A stretch of DNA of 6,307 nt, from positions 1-6,307 of the forward strand of contig JAIPIM010000238.1 of NCBI GenBank assembly GCA_021734725.1. Direction: 5' to 3'. Position numbers and translations under genes: made by a program. Below the pieces are notes generated by a model. That model searched no databases. It was given only the letters and a program-made list of their open reading frames with translations, and was not told the origin of the DNA. Each line of letters opens with the position of its first letter. Position 1 is the first letter of the stretch. Source of the DNA: Minisyncoccota bacterium. Lineage in GTDB: Bacteria > Verrucomicrobiota > Lentisphaeria > Oligosphaerales > MVZH01. Below are positions 1 through 6,307 of this stretch, in pieces.

Positions 1-1
1 T

Positions 2-874
2 GCCGTGTCCCCACTGGCGCTTACCGTGCTATCTGTTCCCGACACGGGGCGTCCGGCTGACTGGTCAAAGGCAATCGGCGCGTTCGGCTTCAAGGTTGCC
101 GCCACCCCCCAGGATGTTTCCGTCGGCGATATTGTTACGCTGAGAATGGAAATCAGCGGCAAGGGACACCGTGTCGGCATGGTGCCGCCCGGCGTCTCGC
201 CGGGTCGGAACTTCAAGGCCTATGATTCAAAGCAGGTCAGTGACGACGGTAATACCATCATATTCGAGCAGGTTATCATCCCTCAAAGCACGAACGCGGT
301 CAGCATACCGCCTGTCAGTTTCTGCTTCTTCAATCCGCTCGCAGGGAGCTACCAGACGGTGCGGAAAGGTCCCTTTCCTCTCGTCTTTCACGAGAAAACA
401 GTGCGGGAGACGAATGTCTATCGACCGGATGAATCCGCAACTGAGAAGCCCGTTGGCGTGGGGCATGCTCTGGGGCGCCGGCGTGAGTCGATCCGGCGGA
501 TAGCGGGCATACTGGGGGTGGGGGTCGCGCTTGCCCTTGCTTCCGCCGCCGTGGTAAGATTCATGCGGCGACGTTGGCAACCCGCGATCACGGCGGTGGT
601 GGCCAGCGCCGCCGTGTGTGTGGCGAGTGTGTGGGCCACGCAATCGGGGTTCCTTGAAACGGATTCCGCGCGGGTAACACGTGAGTTGGATGCTCGACTG
701 GCCCCGTCCGAGGCGGCACTGCCGCTGTTTGCGATCGGCAAAGGCACAGAGGTCCGGGTCCTTGAGGCAACGCGGTCATGGACGCGCATACGCCGGGGCA
801 GTGACAGCGGGTGGGTGCCCACGGCGTTCCTCGCGGCGCGAGACGTCGAGGTGGACGGCTCTGTTGCGGAGTGA
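2..874 (+). CDS. batD: BatD-like membrane protein with C-terminal SH3b-like domain (5' partial)
   Basis: The frame is open to the left edge, so this is the C-terminal 290 or so residues of a longer protein; the GTG at 5 is probably internal. Residues are numbered from that codon. Residues 11-128 look like a BatD beta-sandwich: 'VPDTGRPADWSKAIGAF', then 'VSVGDIVTLRMEISGKG', then 'VSIPPVSFCFFNPLAGSY'. BatD belongs to the Bat aerotolerance locus (MoxR, BatA, BatB, BatD, BatE), whose exact biochemical role is unsettled. Two hydrophobic segments follow, about 166-186 and 194-213, separated by an arginine-rich turn (RRR at 188-190). By the positive-inside rule, both the BatD domain and the tail would lie in the periplasm. 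Residues about 234-276 resemble a bacterial SH3b domain (G.GTEVRVLEA...WTRIR...GWVP..FL). Such a domain is usually found in BatE, so a BatD/BatE-type fusion is possible. The Bat assignment is good; the SH3b call is moderate. Confidence 0.8.
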   Translation, partial: AVSPLALTVLSVPDTGRPADWSKAIGAFGFKVAATPQDVSVGDIVTLRMEISGKGHRVGMVPPGVSPGRNFKAYDSKQVSDDGNTIIFEQVIIPQSTNAVSIPPVSFCFFNPLAGSYQTVRKGPFPLVFHEKTVRETNVYRPDESATEKPVGVGHALGRRRESIRRIAGILGVGVALALASAAVVRFMRRRWQPAITAVVASAAVCVASVWATQSGFLETDSARVTRELDARLAPSEAALPLFAIGKGTEVRVLEATRSWTRIRRGSDSGWVPTAFLAARDVEVDGSVAE

Positions 875-910
875 CGGCCCACATGTGTGCAGTGTGGCCG
901 AGCCTGATTT
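875..910 (+). terminator. Possible Rho-independent terminator after batD
   Basis: Immediately after the batD stop, CGGCCcACA (875-883) can pair with TGTGGCCG (893-900), giving an 8-bp stem with one bulged C and a 9-base loop. The sequence then continues AGCCTGATTTT. The T tract is short and offset by several bases, so termination would be weak. The hairpin also argues against the in-frame GTG codons at 885 and 894 being the start of the next gene. Confidence 0.3.
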
Positions 911-938
911 TCCGGGATCGAAGTGGTTGGTGAACGCG

Positions 939-3900
939 GTGATCAAACGTAGCTTTAACGTGTCCTGTGCGATGCTGCTCTGCGTCGGACTGTCGGTCGA
1001 TGCGGTGGCGACTTCGAGTTCGCGGCATTCTGATGGTCGCGATTCTGTCCGCCTCATGTGGAACATCGAGGCCCCGAGCATGGCGGGAGATGATGAGGTC
1101 GCCACGGCTCGCGATTTTCTGTCTGCCCACGCGGATGATTTCGACCTTGCCGATGGCCTGGGTGGACTCACGCTGCTTGGCGTTCGTGAGAGCCTCTTGG
1201 CAAAGCATGTATCTTTCCAACAGACGATAGCCGGCGTTCCCGTGAGCAGGGCTCAAATTGTGGTATCCGTATCGCGGCGGGACGGCGGCGTGCTGCGGGT
1301 TTTCAATAACACGTATCCCGTGGTGAACCCGCCCCCGCAGCGAAAGTCGCTGGTCAGTTCCGGCGATGCCCTGGACGTGGCCTGGTCACACCTGCGCGTG
1401 CACGGCGAGATTTTCTCTGAGCCGAAGGCGACACTCGTGTATGTTCCTGAGGGCGGTTCGTTCCGTCTTGCGTACCGGACGCAGATCGGCACAAGAGCAC
1501 CACGCGGCGAATGGGAGCACACGATTGATGCCGTGACCGGCGAGATTATCAAGGTGACGGACCTGCGGTTTTCCAAGGTTCCCCGACCGGAAAGGACCCT
1601 TGCGGATTTCACGGCGACGTTTGCCGCGTATGATGGTGATGTACGGGACAGAGAGGCCAGCGTCTCCGCGTATGCGGCCAAGGTTGCGCCGCTAGCCATT
1701 GAGCCGCCCGTGACCGTTCTGGCATCGGGTACCGCCCAGATCTTCGATCCTGACCCGAAGACGACACTGGCGGACGACGGGTTGCTGGATGGATCATCGG
1801 CATCAAGCTTCACTCCGGCCTACCTCACGCGTGCCCTGCGCGACATCACCTCCAGCGGCGGGACGCATTCGCTGGTTGGCCCCTATGTTCGGATTGTGGA
1901 CTGGGATGCTCCGGCCGACGCGCCAAGCACGTCCGCCTCCGGCAACTGGACGGCGCCGCGCGGCAACAACGATTTCAATGATGCGATGACGTACTACCAC
2001 ATCGACAACAATCAGCGCTATCTGCAGTCGCTGGGGTTCACGGGTGACAAGGCGATCCAGGGCGGATCGATCGAGGTCGACTCCAACGGTGAGGATGGCG
2101 CCGATAACTCTGCCTACTATGGCGGAGCCAATCGGATGTCCTTCGGCCACGGTGGGGTTGACGACAATGAAGACGCCGACGTGATCCTGCACGAATACTG
2201 GCATGCCGTGCGATATGACATCAATGCGAACTGGGTTGGAGGCGACACCGGCGCGATGGGGGAGGGGTTTGGGGATTACTGGGCGGCGTCCTACTCCTAC
2301 AGCACCAGCAACGGACCGACTTACCACGTGGAGCGGGTCTTCACGTGGGACGGTCACAACGCGTACTGGCCCGGCCGCGACCTGGACGACTTGAGCACAC
2401 GCTACGACCCGACGCAGAGCTATCCGGCGCACACCGTGGTGAACGGTGACGACGGGGATGAGCTGTGGGGGACGCCGGTCTTCCAGGCCTTCCTGGAACT
2501 CGTGAGGCGCGGCATCCCGCGAACCGAGGTCGATACGATTGTTGTCGAGTCGCAGTTTGGTCTCGGTTCAGGAGTCACGATGCGGGACATGGCGCAGGTG
2601 ATTGTGCAGACCGCGAATGTGCTGTACCCGCAGGGCCCTCATGCAGGCGTGTTCGCCAACAAGTTTGCCCACCACAATATCCTTGATTCCTCGCTCTACG
2701 TCTCGGCCCCGACGCTCTCGGCGGAACCCGTGGCGACGCCCGGCACAAGCAACCAGCTGGCCTGGACGGGCGGCAGCATCCCGGACGCGAAGCGTGCAGT
2801 CAGTTCCGTGTCTACCCATGAGACGGTCTGCGATGCCGTCGCCGTGAGGCGAGGCGTTGCCGTTGCCATGCCGGTTGCGGCTGTTGCGAAAACCATTTCC
2901 CCCGCGCCGCTGTCCGGGGTTGTCTATGCATCTGACGGACCGGTTGTCACCGCAGGTTGGGTTCCGGTCAAGTCCGATGGATTCGAGGGAACATGGCCGG
3001 GAGATTGGCAGACATGGGGCAACTATGAGTCGGAGGGGACTACGATTACCTGGGGGCGGACGACGTATGTGAACAGGGATGGAAGCTATTCCGCAGGCAG
3101 CCAATGCTCCGCAATAGATCCTGCCGAGAGTTGGCCGTTTGTCGCGCTGGCGGGCGGCGACGACATTGAGTGCTGGATGTGGTACGGGCCTTTCGACCTC
3201 AGTGCGGCAACAGACGCGCGCGTTGTCTTCTATTCTCAGCACGAAATGGGGAGTGGCGACACGTTCTCGTGGATGGCCTCTACGGACGATGTGGACTACT
3301 ATGGCACCACTCTCACGGGTGGGGATGCGTGGGGCAGATGCACGAAGCGCACATTCGATCTGACTTCGGTCCCGACGCTGGGGAACCTCGCCGGCCAGTC
3401 CACGGTCTATGTTGCCTTCAAGGTGACGTGGGATAGCGTTACGAACTACGTTGACGGGCCATTCATCGACGACGTTCTGATCGAGCAGTACACGTCGGGC
3501 GATTTCGCCGACCTCGAAGTCCAGTCCATGACCTTGCCGCCCGGGTCTGTTGGCGAGTTCAACATGATGACGGTTACCGTGCAGGTTGCAAACGGCGGAC
3601 TTGCGGCCGCGGCCGCGAGCTACGCAGAGCTCTACGTGTCACCCGCGAACGACACCGATACATCGGATGATTTTGCGGCCGGGGAAGTCGCCGTTCCCGC
3701 GCTGTCGGCTTCGGCATCGACGTCGGTGACATGGACCGTCCGTGTGCCAAACCTGAATACAGGCGATTACCCGGTATGGTTGGTTGCGACGCTCGACCCC
3801 CGCAGCAACGTGCCGGAGTCAGATGAATCGGACAATACCTATAAACATTCGACGAGTGTGCCGGTAACCGGCGCAACAGTGTTCTACAACTGCCTTATTG

Positions 3901-4445
3901 ACACCGATCCAACATTTGGATCCCCTTCCGACTCTGGATGGGTGGCACAGCAGGATTTCGTATTTGATGACCTGCTGCCGGGAACGCAGTACTGGTATCG
4001 CGTGAGGGCAGGAGCGGGTCCCTTTGCCGACATGGTCGAAAGTGAGTGGTCCAATACCGAGTCTTCCACACAGAACCTGCCGATGGGAACACCCGTTTGG
4101 TGGATGCGGCAAAACGGGCTGACGAATGGCGAGCTGACCGATCTGGAGTTGGCAGATGTGGACCACGACGGGATGCAGGCGTGGGAAGAATGGTTTGCTT
4201 TCACGGATCCCACGAATCAAGCATCCGCTCTGACGTTCACAGACTCCGCCTCCTCAGCAGGTGACAGAGTTGTCTGGTGGCGCAGCGTGGCTGGGCCCAC
4301 GTACAGCCTGCTGCGCGGCACGAATGCAGGGGGGCCGTTCTCTCCTGTTGCCACGGGTCTGAGCCCTACGCCTCCCCTGAACGTCTGGACCGACAGTACG
4401 TCGACGGCGACGATGGATTTCTATCGTATCGTGGTCGACCCGTAA
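939..4445 (+). CDS. Secreted M36 (fungalysin-type) zinc metallopeptidase, multidomain
   Basis: This is probably a secreted zinc endopeptidase. Taking GTG 939 as residue 1 gives about 1168 residues and a good signal peptide (basic IKR, hydrophobic 'CAMLLCVGLSVDAVA', cleavage near 24). GTG 930 is equally possible; no strong ribosome binding site decides. The frame is open back to 681, but that stretch overlaps batD. Domains in order: FTP-type propeptide about 50-99 ('FLSAHADDFDL', 'VSFQQTIAGVPV'); PepSY-like region about 138-211 ('WEHTIDAVTGEIIKV'); catalytic domain about 254-589 with zinc motif HEYWH at 418-422 and third ligand probably E442 in GEGFGD; the first half of an FN3-like domain 592-614; a beta-sandwich module (MAM or immune-inhibitor-like) about 678-852; a CARDB-like domain about 857-971; FN3 remainder about 975-1045; and a C-terminal tail 1048-1168 with an EF-hand-like loop (D1073 to E1084). 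The FTP propeptide is expected to keep the enzyme inactive until export. M36 is a firm call; substrate unknown. Confidence 0.88.
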   Translation: MIKRSFNVSCAMLLCVGLSVDAVATSSSRHSDGRDSVRLMWNIEAPSMAGDDEVATARDFLSAHADDFDLADGLGGLTLLGVRESLLAKHVSFQQTIAGVPVSRAQIVVSVSRRDGGVLRVFNNTYPVVNPPPQRKSLVSSGDALDVAWSHLRVHGEIFSEPKATLVYVPEGGSFRLAYRTQIGTRAPRGEWEHTIDAVTGEIIKVTDLRFSKVPRPERTLADFTATFAAYDGDVRDREASVSAYAAKVAPLAIEPPVTVLASGTAQIFDPDPKTTLADDGLLDGSSASSFTPAYLTRALRDITSSGGTHSLVGPYVRIVDWDAPADAPSTSASGNWTAPRGNNDFNDAMTYYHIDNNQRYLQSLGFTGDKAIQGGSIEVDSNGEDGADNSAYYGGANRMSFGHGGVDDNEDADVILHEYWHAVRYDINANWVGGDTGAMGEGFGDYWAASYSYSTSNGPTYHVERVFTWDGHNAYWPGRDLDDLSTRYDPTQSYPAHTVVNGDDGDELWGTPVFQAFLELVRRGIPRTEVDTIVVESQFGLGSGVTMRDMAQVIVQTANVLYPQGPHAGVFANKFAHHNILDSSLYVSAPTLSAEPVATPGTSNQLAWTGGSIPDAKRAVSSVSTHETVCDAVAVRRGVAVAMPVAAVAKTISPAPLSGVVYASDGPVVTAGWVPVKSDGFEGTWPGDWQTWGNYESEGTTITWGRTTYVNRDGSYSAGSQCSAIDPAESWPFVALAGGDDIECWMWYGPFDLSAATDARVVFYSQHEMGSGDTFSWMASTDDVDYYGTTLTGGDAWGRCTKRTFDLTSVPTLGNLAGQSTVYVAFKVTWDSVTNYVDGPFIDDVLIEQYTSGDFADLEVQSMTLPPGSVGEFNMMTVTVQVANGGLAAAAASYAELYVSPANDTDTSDDFAAGEVAVPALSASASTSVTWTVRVPNLNTGDYPVWLVATLDPRSNVPESDESDNTYKHSTSVPVTGATVFYNCLIDTDPTFGSPSDSGWVAQQDFVFDDLLPGTQYWYRVRAGAGPFADMVESEWSNTESSTQNLPMGTPVWWMRQNGLTNGELTDLELADVDHDGMQAWEEWFAFTDPTNQASALTFTDSASSAGDRVVWWRSVAGPTYSLLRGTNAGGPFSPVATGLSPTPPLNVWTDSTSTATMDFYRIVVDP

Positions 4446-4475
4446 GCGCGCCGACCCGCACGGAGCCTCTTTTGA
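4446..4475. other. Short convergent intergenic gap, no clear terminator
   Basis: Only 30 bases separate the stop codons of the M36 peptidase gene (plus strand) and manA (minus strand). There is a short T run (CTCTTTTG near 4467-4474), but I see no inverted repeat in front of it on either strand. Termination here is therefore unexplained from the sequence. Confidence 0.6.
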
Positions 4476-5453
4476 TTAAGCCCGTATCGCAATGAGCTCC
4501 GAGGTGCCAAAGGGCCGCAGGTCATAAGATTCTGCCGCCGCGGGAATCAAACACGAGGTGCCCGGAGCAAGCCTTTCCTCCATGCCGTTTGCGGAAACGG
4601 CGACCGTTCCAGTTGTGACGAACAGCACGGTGAAGCTGTCCTGCGTGTGCAGCACATTTTCAGCAGCCGTGAGTCGTGCTTTCTGCACGCGGAAGTAGGG
4701 TGACGTTACAACATCCCACCATGCGTTTCCGTCGTGTTCTGCCACGAGCCGCGGATCCGTGAATACGGCCGATGTGTCACCCCAGTCAATAACCCGCATG
4801 GCTTCGTCGATGTGCAATTCCCGGGGTGTGCCATCGTGGTCAACGCGGCCCCAGTCATACACGCGGTACGTGGTGTTTGAGCTCTGCTGGACTTCCAGAA
4901 GGAGGCAGCCCTCTCCGATCGCGTGCAAACGCCCGCCCGAGATATAGCTCGCCTTTCCGGGCCGGGCCGGCAATTCAGTTAGCATGTCCTCCACGCCGCC
5001 GCTCTGGATTGCCTCGCGCAGTGTGTCTGCGCTGGTGGGGTTGCGAAGTCCGGCATAGACCTTCGCGTCCGGGTCGGCATCGACCACGTACCAGGCCTCC
5101 GTCTTGGCTTCCCCCCCGTAGATGGCTGCAGTCTCGTCGTTTGGGTGGACCTGCAGGCTGAGCCGCTCCCGGGCATCAATCAGCTTGATCAGCAGGGGAA
5201 AATGATCGGGCCTGCCCTTTGCCCCGACAAGGTCGGGCCCGCAAGACGCCACAAGTTCATGGAGCGTCTTGCCGGCCAGGGGGCCGTTCTGGACGACACT
5301 CATGCCTTCCGGACGATTGGATACTTCCCACGACTCAGCGCAGGAATCTGGCGTTTCGCTGCGCCCGTAGCGCTCTGCGATTCGCGTTCCCCCCCAAATG
5401 TAATTCTTGTAGACGGGGCGGAGCAGTAAGGGATAAGCGACACATTGCATCAT
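4476..5453 (-). CDS. manA: Class I mannose-6-phosphate isomerase
   Basis: Cytoplasmic zinc enzyme that interconverts fructose-6-phosphate and mannose-6-phosphate, feeding GDP-mannose and glycoconjugate synthesis or admitting mannose to glycolysis. The product is 325 residues, the length of the short bacterial form, and appears complete. It opens with 'YPLLLRPVYKNYIWGG', a typical family N-terminus. Expected zinc ligands are present: Q101 and H103 in SLQVHPND, E119 in KTEAWYVV, and H177 in SGGRLHAIG. The conserved segment 'LLEVQQSSNTTYRVYDWGR' (185-203) contains the expected active-site arginine R197. The usual P-A-G before the last zinc histidine is S-G-G-R-L here, a mild variation. Residues about 235-325 form the C-terminal cupin-like domain. 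I chose the first of two adjacent ATGs (5453 and 5450). The frame stays open to 5780, but those extra 109 codons are low-complexity and do not resemble the family. The ribosome binding site is weak (AGG about 10 bases upstream). The gene is divergent from the one at 6028. Confidence 0.95.
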   Translation of the reverse strand: MMQCVAYPLLLRPVYKNYIWGGTRIAERYGRSETPDSCAESWEVSNRPEGMSVVQNGPLAGKTLHELVASCGPDLVGAKGRPDHFPLLIKLIDARERLSLQVHPNDETAAIYGGEAKTEAWYVVDADPDAKVYAGLRNPTSADTLREAIQSGGVEDMLTELPARPGKASYISGGRLHAIGEGCLLLEVQQSSNTTYRVYDWGRVDHDGTPRELHIDEAMRVIDWGDTSAVFTDPRLVAEHDGNAWWDVVTSPYFRVQKARLTAAENVLHTQDSFTVLFVTTGTVAVSANGMEERLAPGTSCLIPAAAESYDLRPFGTSELIAIRA

Positions 5454-5662
5454 AGTGCTGCAACCTAAATGAGAGTCGGTCCCGTCGGCAAGGCAATATC
5501 GCCCTACTCCCTTTCTAGTGGGACGAGTTAACCTCGGCGCTCGCATATCGCCGCCGTCCCGGACGGCCTTGGCGCAAGGCCCCAACCTCGCTTGCGAGAC
5601 ATCTCCGGATGACCACGGTCGACCCGCCGGTGTATCGGGGAGGCCCTTGCATGGGAGACAAC

Positions 5663-5678
5663 CTGATTGAAAAATCAG
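5663..5678 (+). repeat. 6-bp hairpin with GAAA (GNRA) tetraloop
   Basis: CTGATT-GAAA-AATCAG is a perfect hairpin on the plus strand. It sits inside the longer ATCGGGG/CCCCGAT pairing (5634-5640 with 5684-5690), so the two could stack as part of one folded RNA. GNRA loops are common in structured RNAs. The minus strand would instead give a TTTC loop, which slightly favours plus-strand transcription if this is an RNA. Confidence 0.4.
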
Positions 5679-5689
5679 TGATACCCCGA

Positions 5690-5719
5690 TTGACGGCGGA
5701 AACGGACTTCGCCTAAAGT
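5690..5719 (+). promoter_or_regulatory. Candidate sigma-70-type promoter for the gene at 6028
   Basis: TTGACG (5690-5695) matches the -35 consensus at 5 of 6 positions. After an 18-base spacer comes TAAAGT (5714-5719), which matches the -10 consensus at 4 of 6. Transcription would begin near 5726 and give an approximately 300-base leader before the ATG at 6028. That leader would contain a CTCGCTC/GAGCGAG hairpin, the TC microsatellite and a second hairpin. Consensus use in this phylum is assumed. Confidence 0.35.
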
Positions 5720-5835
5720 GGCACCGGTTTAGGGCGGCTCGCTCTGCGACAGACCGAGCGAGGAAAAGGGGGCGACACATGGGTGCTGGTTATACGGTGC
5801 GCGTGAACAAGTGCGACCATTCCCCCTGTCCCCGT

Positions 5836-5895
<60 letters not shown>

Positions 5896-5958
5896 ATAAG
5901 CCGTGTGGCTCTTCCTTCATGTTGTCACGCCGCTCACTCCCCTACGGAAAGCCCTTCT

Positions 5959-5995
5959 TGTCCCAGAAGCACTGGGACGTTCCAATCTGTCCCCG
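5959..5995. repeat. GTCCCAG/CTGGGAC hairpin with flanking GTCCCC word, REP-like
   Basis: GTCCCAG (5960-5966) pairs perfectly with CTGGGAC (5972-5978) across a 5-base loop, and a T-G wobble pair (5959, 5979) extends the stem. A few bases later comes CTGTCCCCG (5987-5995), whose complement CGGGGACAG resembles motifs I know from REP elements linked to RAYT transposases. The same 9-base word also occurs at 5826-5834, on the other side of the TC repeat. There is no T tract, so a terminator is unlikely. The REP link is pattern memory only. Confidence 0.35.
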
Positions 5996-6014
5996 GAGAA
6001 CTGAACCCCAAATG

Positions 6015-6021
6015 AAGGAGG
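6015..6021 (+). promoter_or_regulatory. Strong Shine-Dalgarno sequence for the gene at 6028
   Basis: AAGGAGG is followed by six bases (AGTAAA) and then ATG at 6028. This is an essentially ideal ribosome binding site and by far the best in the window. It fixes the start of the downstream gene. Confidence 0.9.
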
Positions 6022-6027
6022 AGTAAA

Positions 6028-6307
6028 ATGAAGCGATTCCTGTTGTTTCTAATCACGGGTTTTGCGGCCCTGCTTTCCGCGGAACAGGCGCTGTCGCAAG
6101 TTGTCTTTTCAAACGGCATTGATGTCTCCGGATGGTTTGTCATCAGCAACGGCATGGTCACGCTGGAGTCCACCACCAACTTTCAGGGGGATGTTGATAC
6201 ACGGGGACTTGCTCCGAGTCTGGGACAGATGTACGGCATTAACCCCGACACCGGCAGCGGCATAGACAATGGAGACCGGTTGACCTTGCGTCCCCCCATT
6301 CTTGATA
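6028..6307 (+). CDS. Exported protein of unknown function (3' partial)
   Basis: The gene starts at an ATG with an ideal ribosome binding site and stays open for 93 codons to the window edge. The product begins with a classic Sec signal peptide: basic MKR, a hydrophobic core 'FLLFLITGFAALL', then 'SAEQALSQ' with likely cleavage after residue 23 (A-L-S before Q). The mature start, 'VVFSNGIDVSGWFVISNG', followed by 'TRGLAPSLGQMYGINPDTGSG', is rich in Gly, Asn, Asp and Ser. It suggests an extracellular beta-rich protein. I do not recognise the family. Verrucomicrobial PEP-CTERM proteins often begin in a similar way, but the C-terminus that would show this is outside the window. It is transcribed away from manA and preceded by a long, structured leader. 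Confidence 0.85.
   Translation, partial: MKRFLLFLITGFAALLSAEQALSQVVFSNGIDVSGWFVISNGMVTLESTTNFQGDVDTRGLAPSLGQMYGINPDTGSGIDNGDRLTLRPPILD

Larger units (their letters stand above)
5535..5762. other. Structure-rich intergenic region, possible RNA element
   Basis: This non-coding stretch between manA and the gene at 6028 holds many perfect inverted repeats: CGGCG/CGCCG (5535-5539, 5549-5553); GCCGTC/GACGGC (5553-5558, 5562-5567); GGCCTTG/CAAGGCC (5565-5571, 5575-5581); CTCG/CGAG (5587-5590, 5595-5598); ATCGGGG/CCCCGAT (5634-5640, 5684-5690), which encloses CTGATT/AATCAG with a GAAA loop (5663-5678); and CTCGCTC/GAGCGAG (5738-5744, 5756-5762). I could not match it to a known RNA family such as RNase P RNA, tmRNA, SRP RNA or common riboswitches. 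Read as minus strand it would lie in the manA leader. Read as plus strand it could be a separate RNA. GC-rich DNA forms hairpins by chance, so confidence is low. Confidence 0.3.

Noticed and set aside
681..938. Frame-open extension of the M36 gene back to an ATG at 681
   Set aside because: It overlaps batD by almost 200 bases and encodes Arg-rich, out-of-frame-looking sequence. The good signal peptide begins at 930-945.
588..1256. Minus-strand 222-codon open frame over the batD-M36 junction
   Set aside because: It runs antisense to two real genes, is rich in Arg, His and Pro, and has no recognisable domain.
1253..2432. Long antisense open frames opposite the M36 gene (1253-1813, 1803-2432)
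   Set aside because: They lie opposite a clearly coding sequence with recognisable domains. Their products are Arg/Val-rich shadows, common in GC-rich DNA.
3600..3622. GCGGCCGCGGCCGCG run as a possible repeat element
   Set aside because: It simply encodes an Ala run inside the CARDB-like domain and fits GC-rich codon use.
4446..4475. Shared bidirectional terminator between the M36 gene and manA
   Set aside because: There is a short T run but no inverted repeat before it on either strand.
5454..5780. 109-codon N-terminal extension of the manA frame to an ATG at 5780
   Set aside because: The extension has no similarity to the isomerase family. The typical N-terminus begins right after the ATGs at 5453/5450, and the region is dominated by hairpins.
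5541..5780. Known RNA gene (RNase P RNA, tmRNA, SRP RNA, cobalamin or c-di-GMP riboswitch)
   Set aside because: I looked for the conserved sequence cores of these families on both strands and did not find them.

Overview
The window looks like a chromosomal segment from a GC-rich, Gram-negative-type bacterium of the Planctomycetes-Verrucomicrobia-Chlamydiae group, most likely Verrucomicrobiota or Kiritimatiellota. The main clue is the C-terminal tail of the large secreted peptidase. It has the pattern 'WWMRQNGLTNG ... DVDHDGM..WEEW..FTDPTN ... VVWW.SVAGPTYSLLRGTN', which I associate with exported proteins of these phyla. That placement is inference from pattern memory and was not searched.

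Layout. (1) 2-874, plus strand: the 3' part of a BatD-like membrane protein of the Bat (aerotolerance) locus. It has two transmembrane segments and, unusually, a C-terminal SH3b-like domain. (2) 875-938: a short gap with a hairpin that may act as a terminator. (3) About 939-4445, plus strand: a secreted, multidomain zinc metallopeptidase of the fungalysin (M36) type, about 1168 residues, with FTP and PepSY propeptide regions, an HEYWH active site and a long mosaic of adhesion-like domains. (4) 4476-5453, minus strand: a complete class I mannose-6-phosphate isomerase (manA), convergent with the peptidase gene. (5) 5454-6027: a 574-bp divergent intergenic region that is rich in structure. It holds several perfect inverted repeats, one with a GAAA tetraloop, a plausible sigma-70 promoter, a (TC)15 microsatellite, a 7-bp inverted repeat directly after it, and a strong hairpin next to REP-like GGGGACAG words. 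(6) From 6028, plus strand, running off the window: the start of a secreted protein with a very strong ribosome binding site and a clear signal peptide; its function is unknown.

The genes do not form an obvious single pathway. BatD belongs to an envelope or stress locus that continues to the left. The M36 peptidase and the protein at 6028 are exported and suit a life of degrading or binding extracellular polymers. ManA is central sugar-phosphate metabolism (fructose-6-P/mannose-6-P).

I found no convincing new multi-gene system. The parts most worth a second look are the structured intergenic region between manA and the gene at 6028, and the apparent insertion of about 360 residues into an FN3-like domain of the peptidase. 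I saw no tRNA, rRNA, CRISPR array or transposase.
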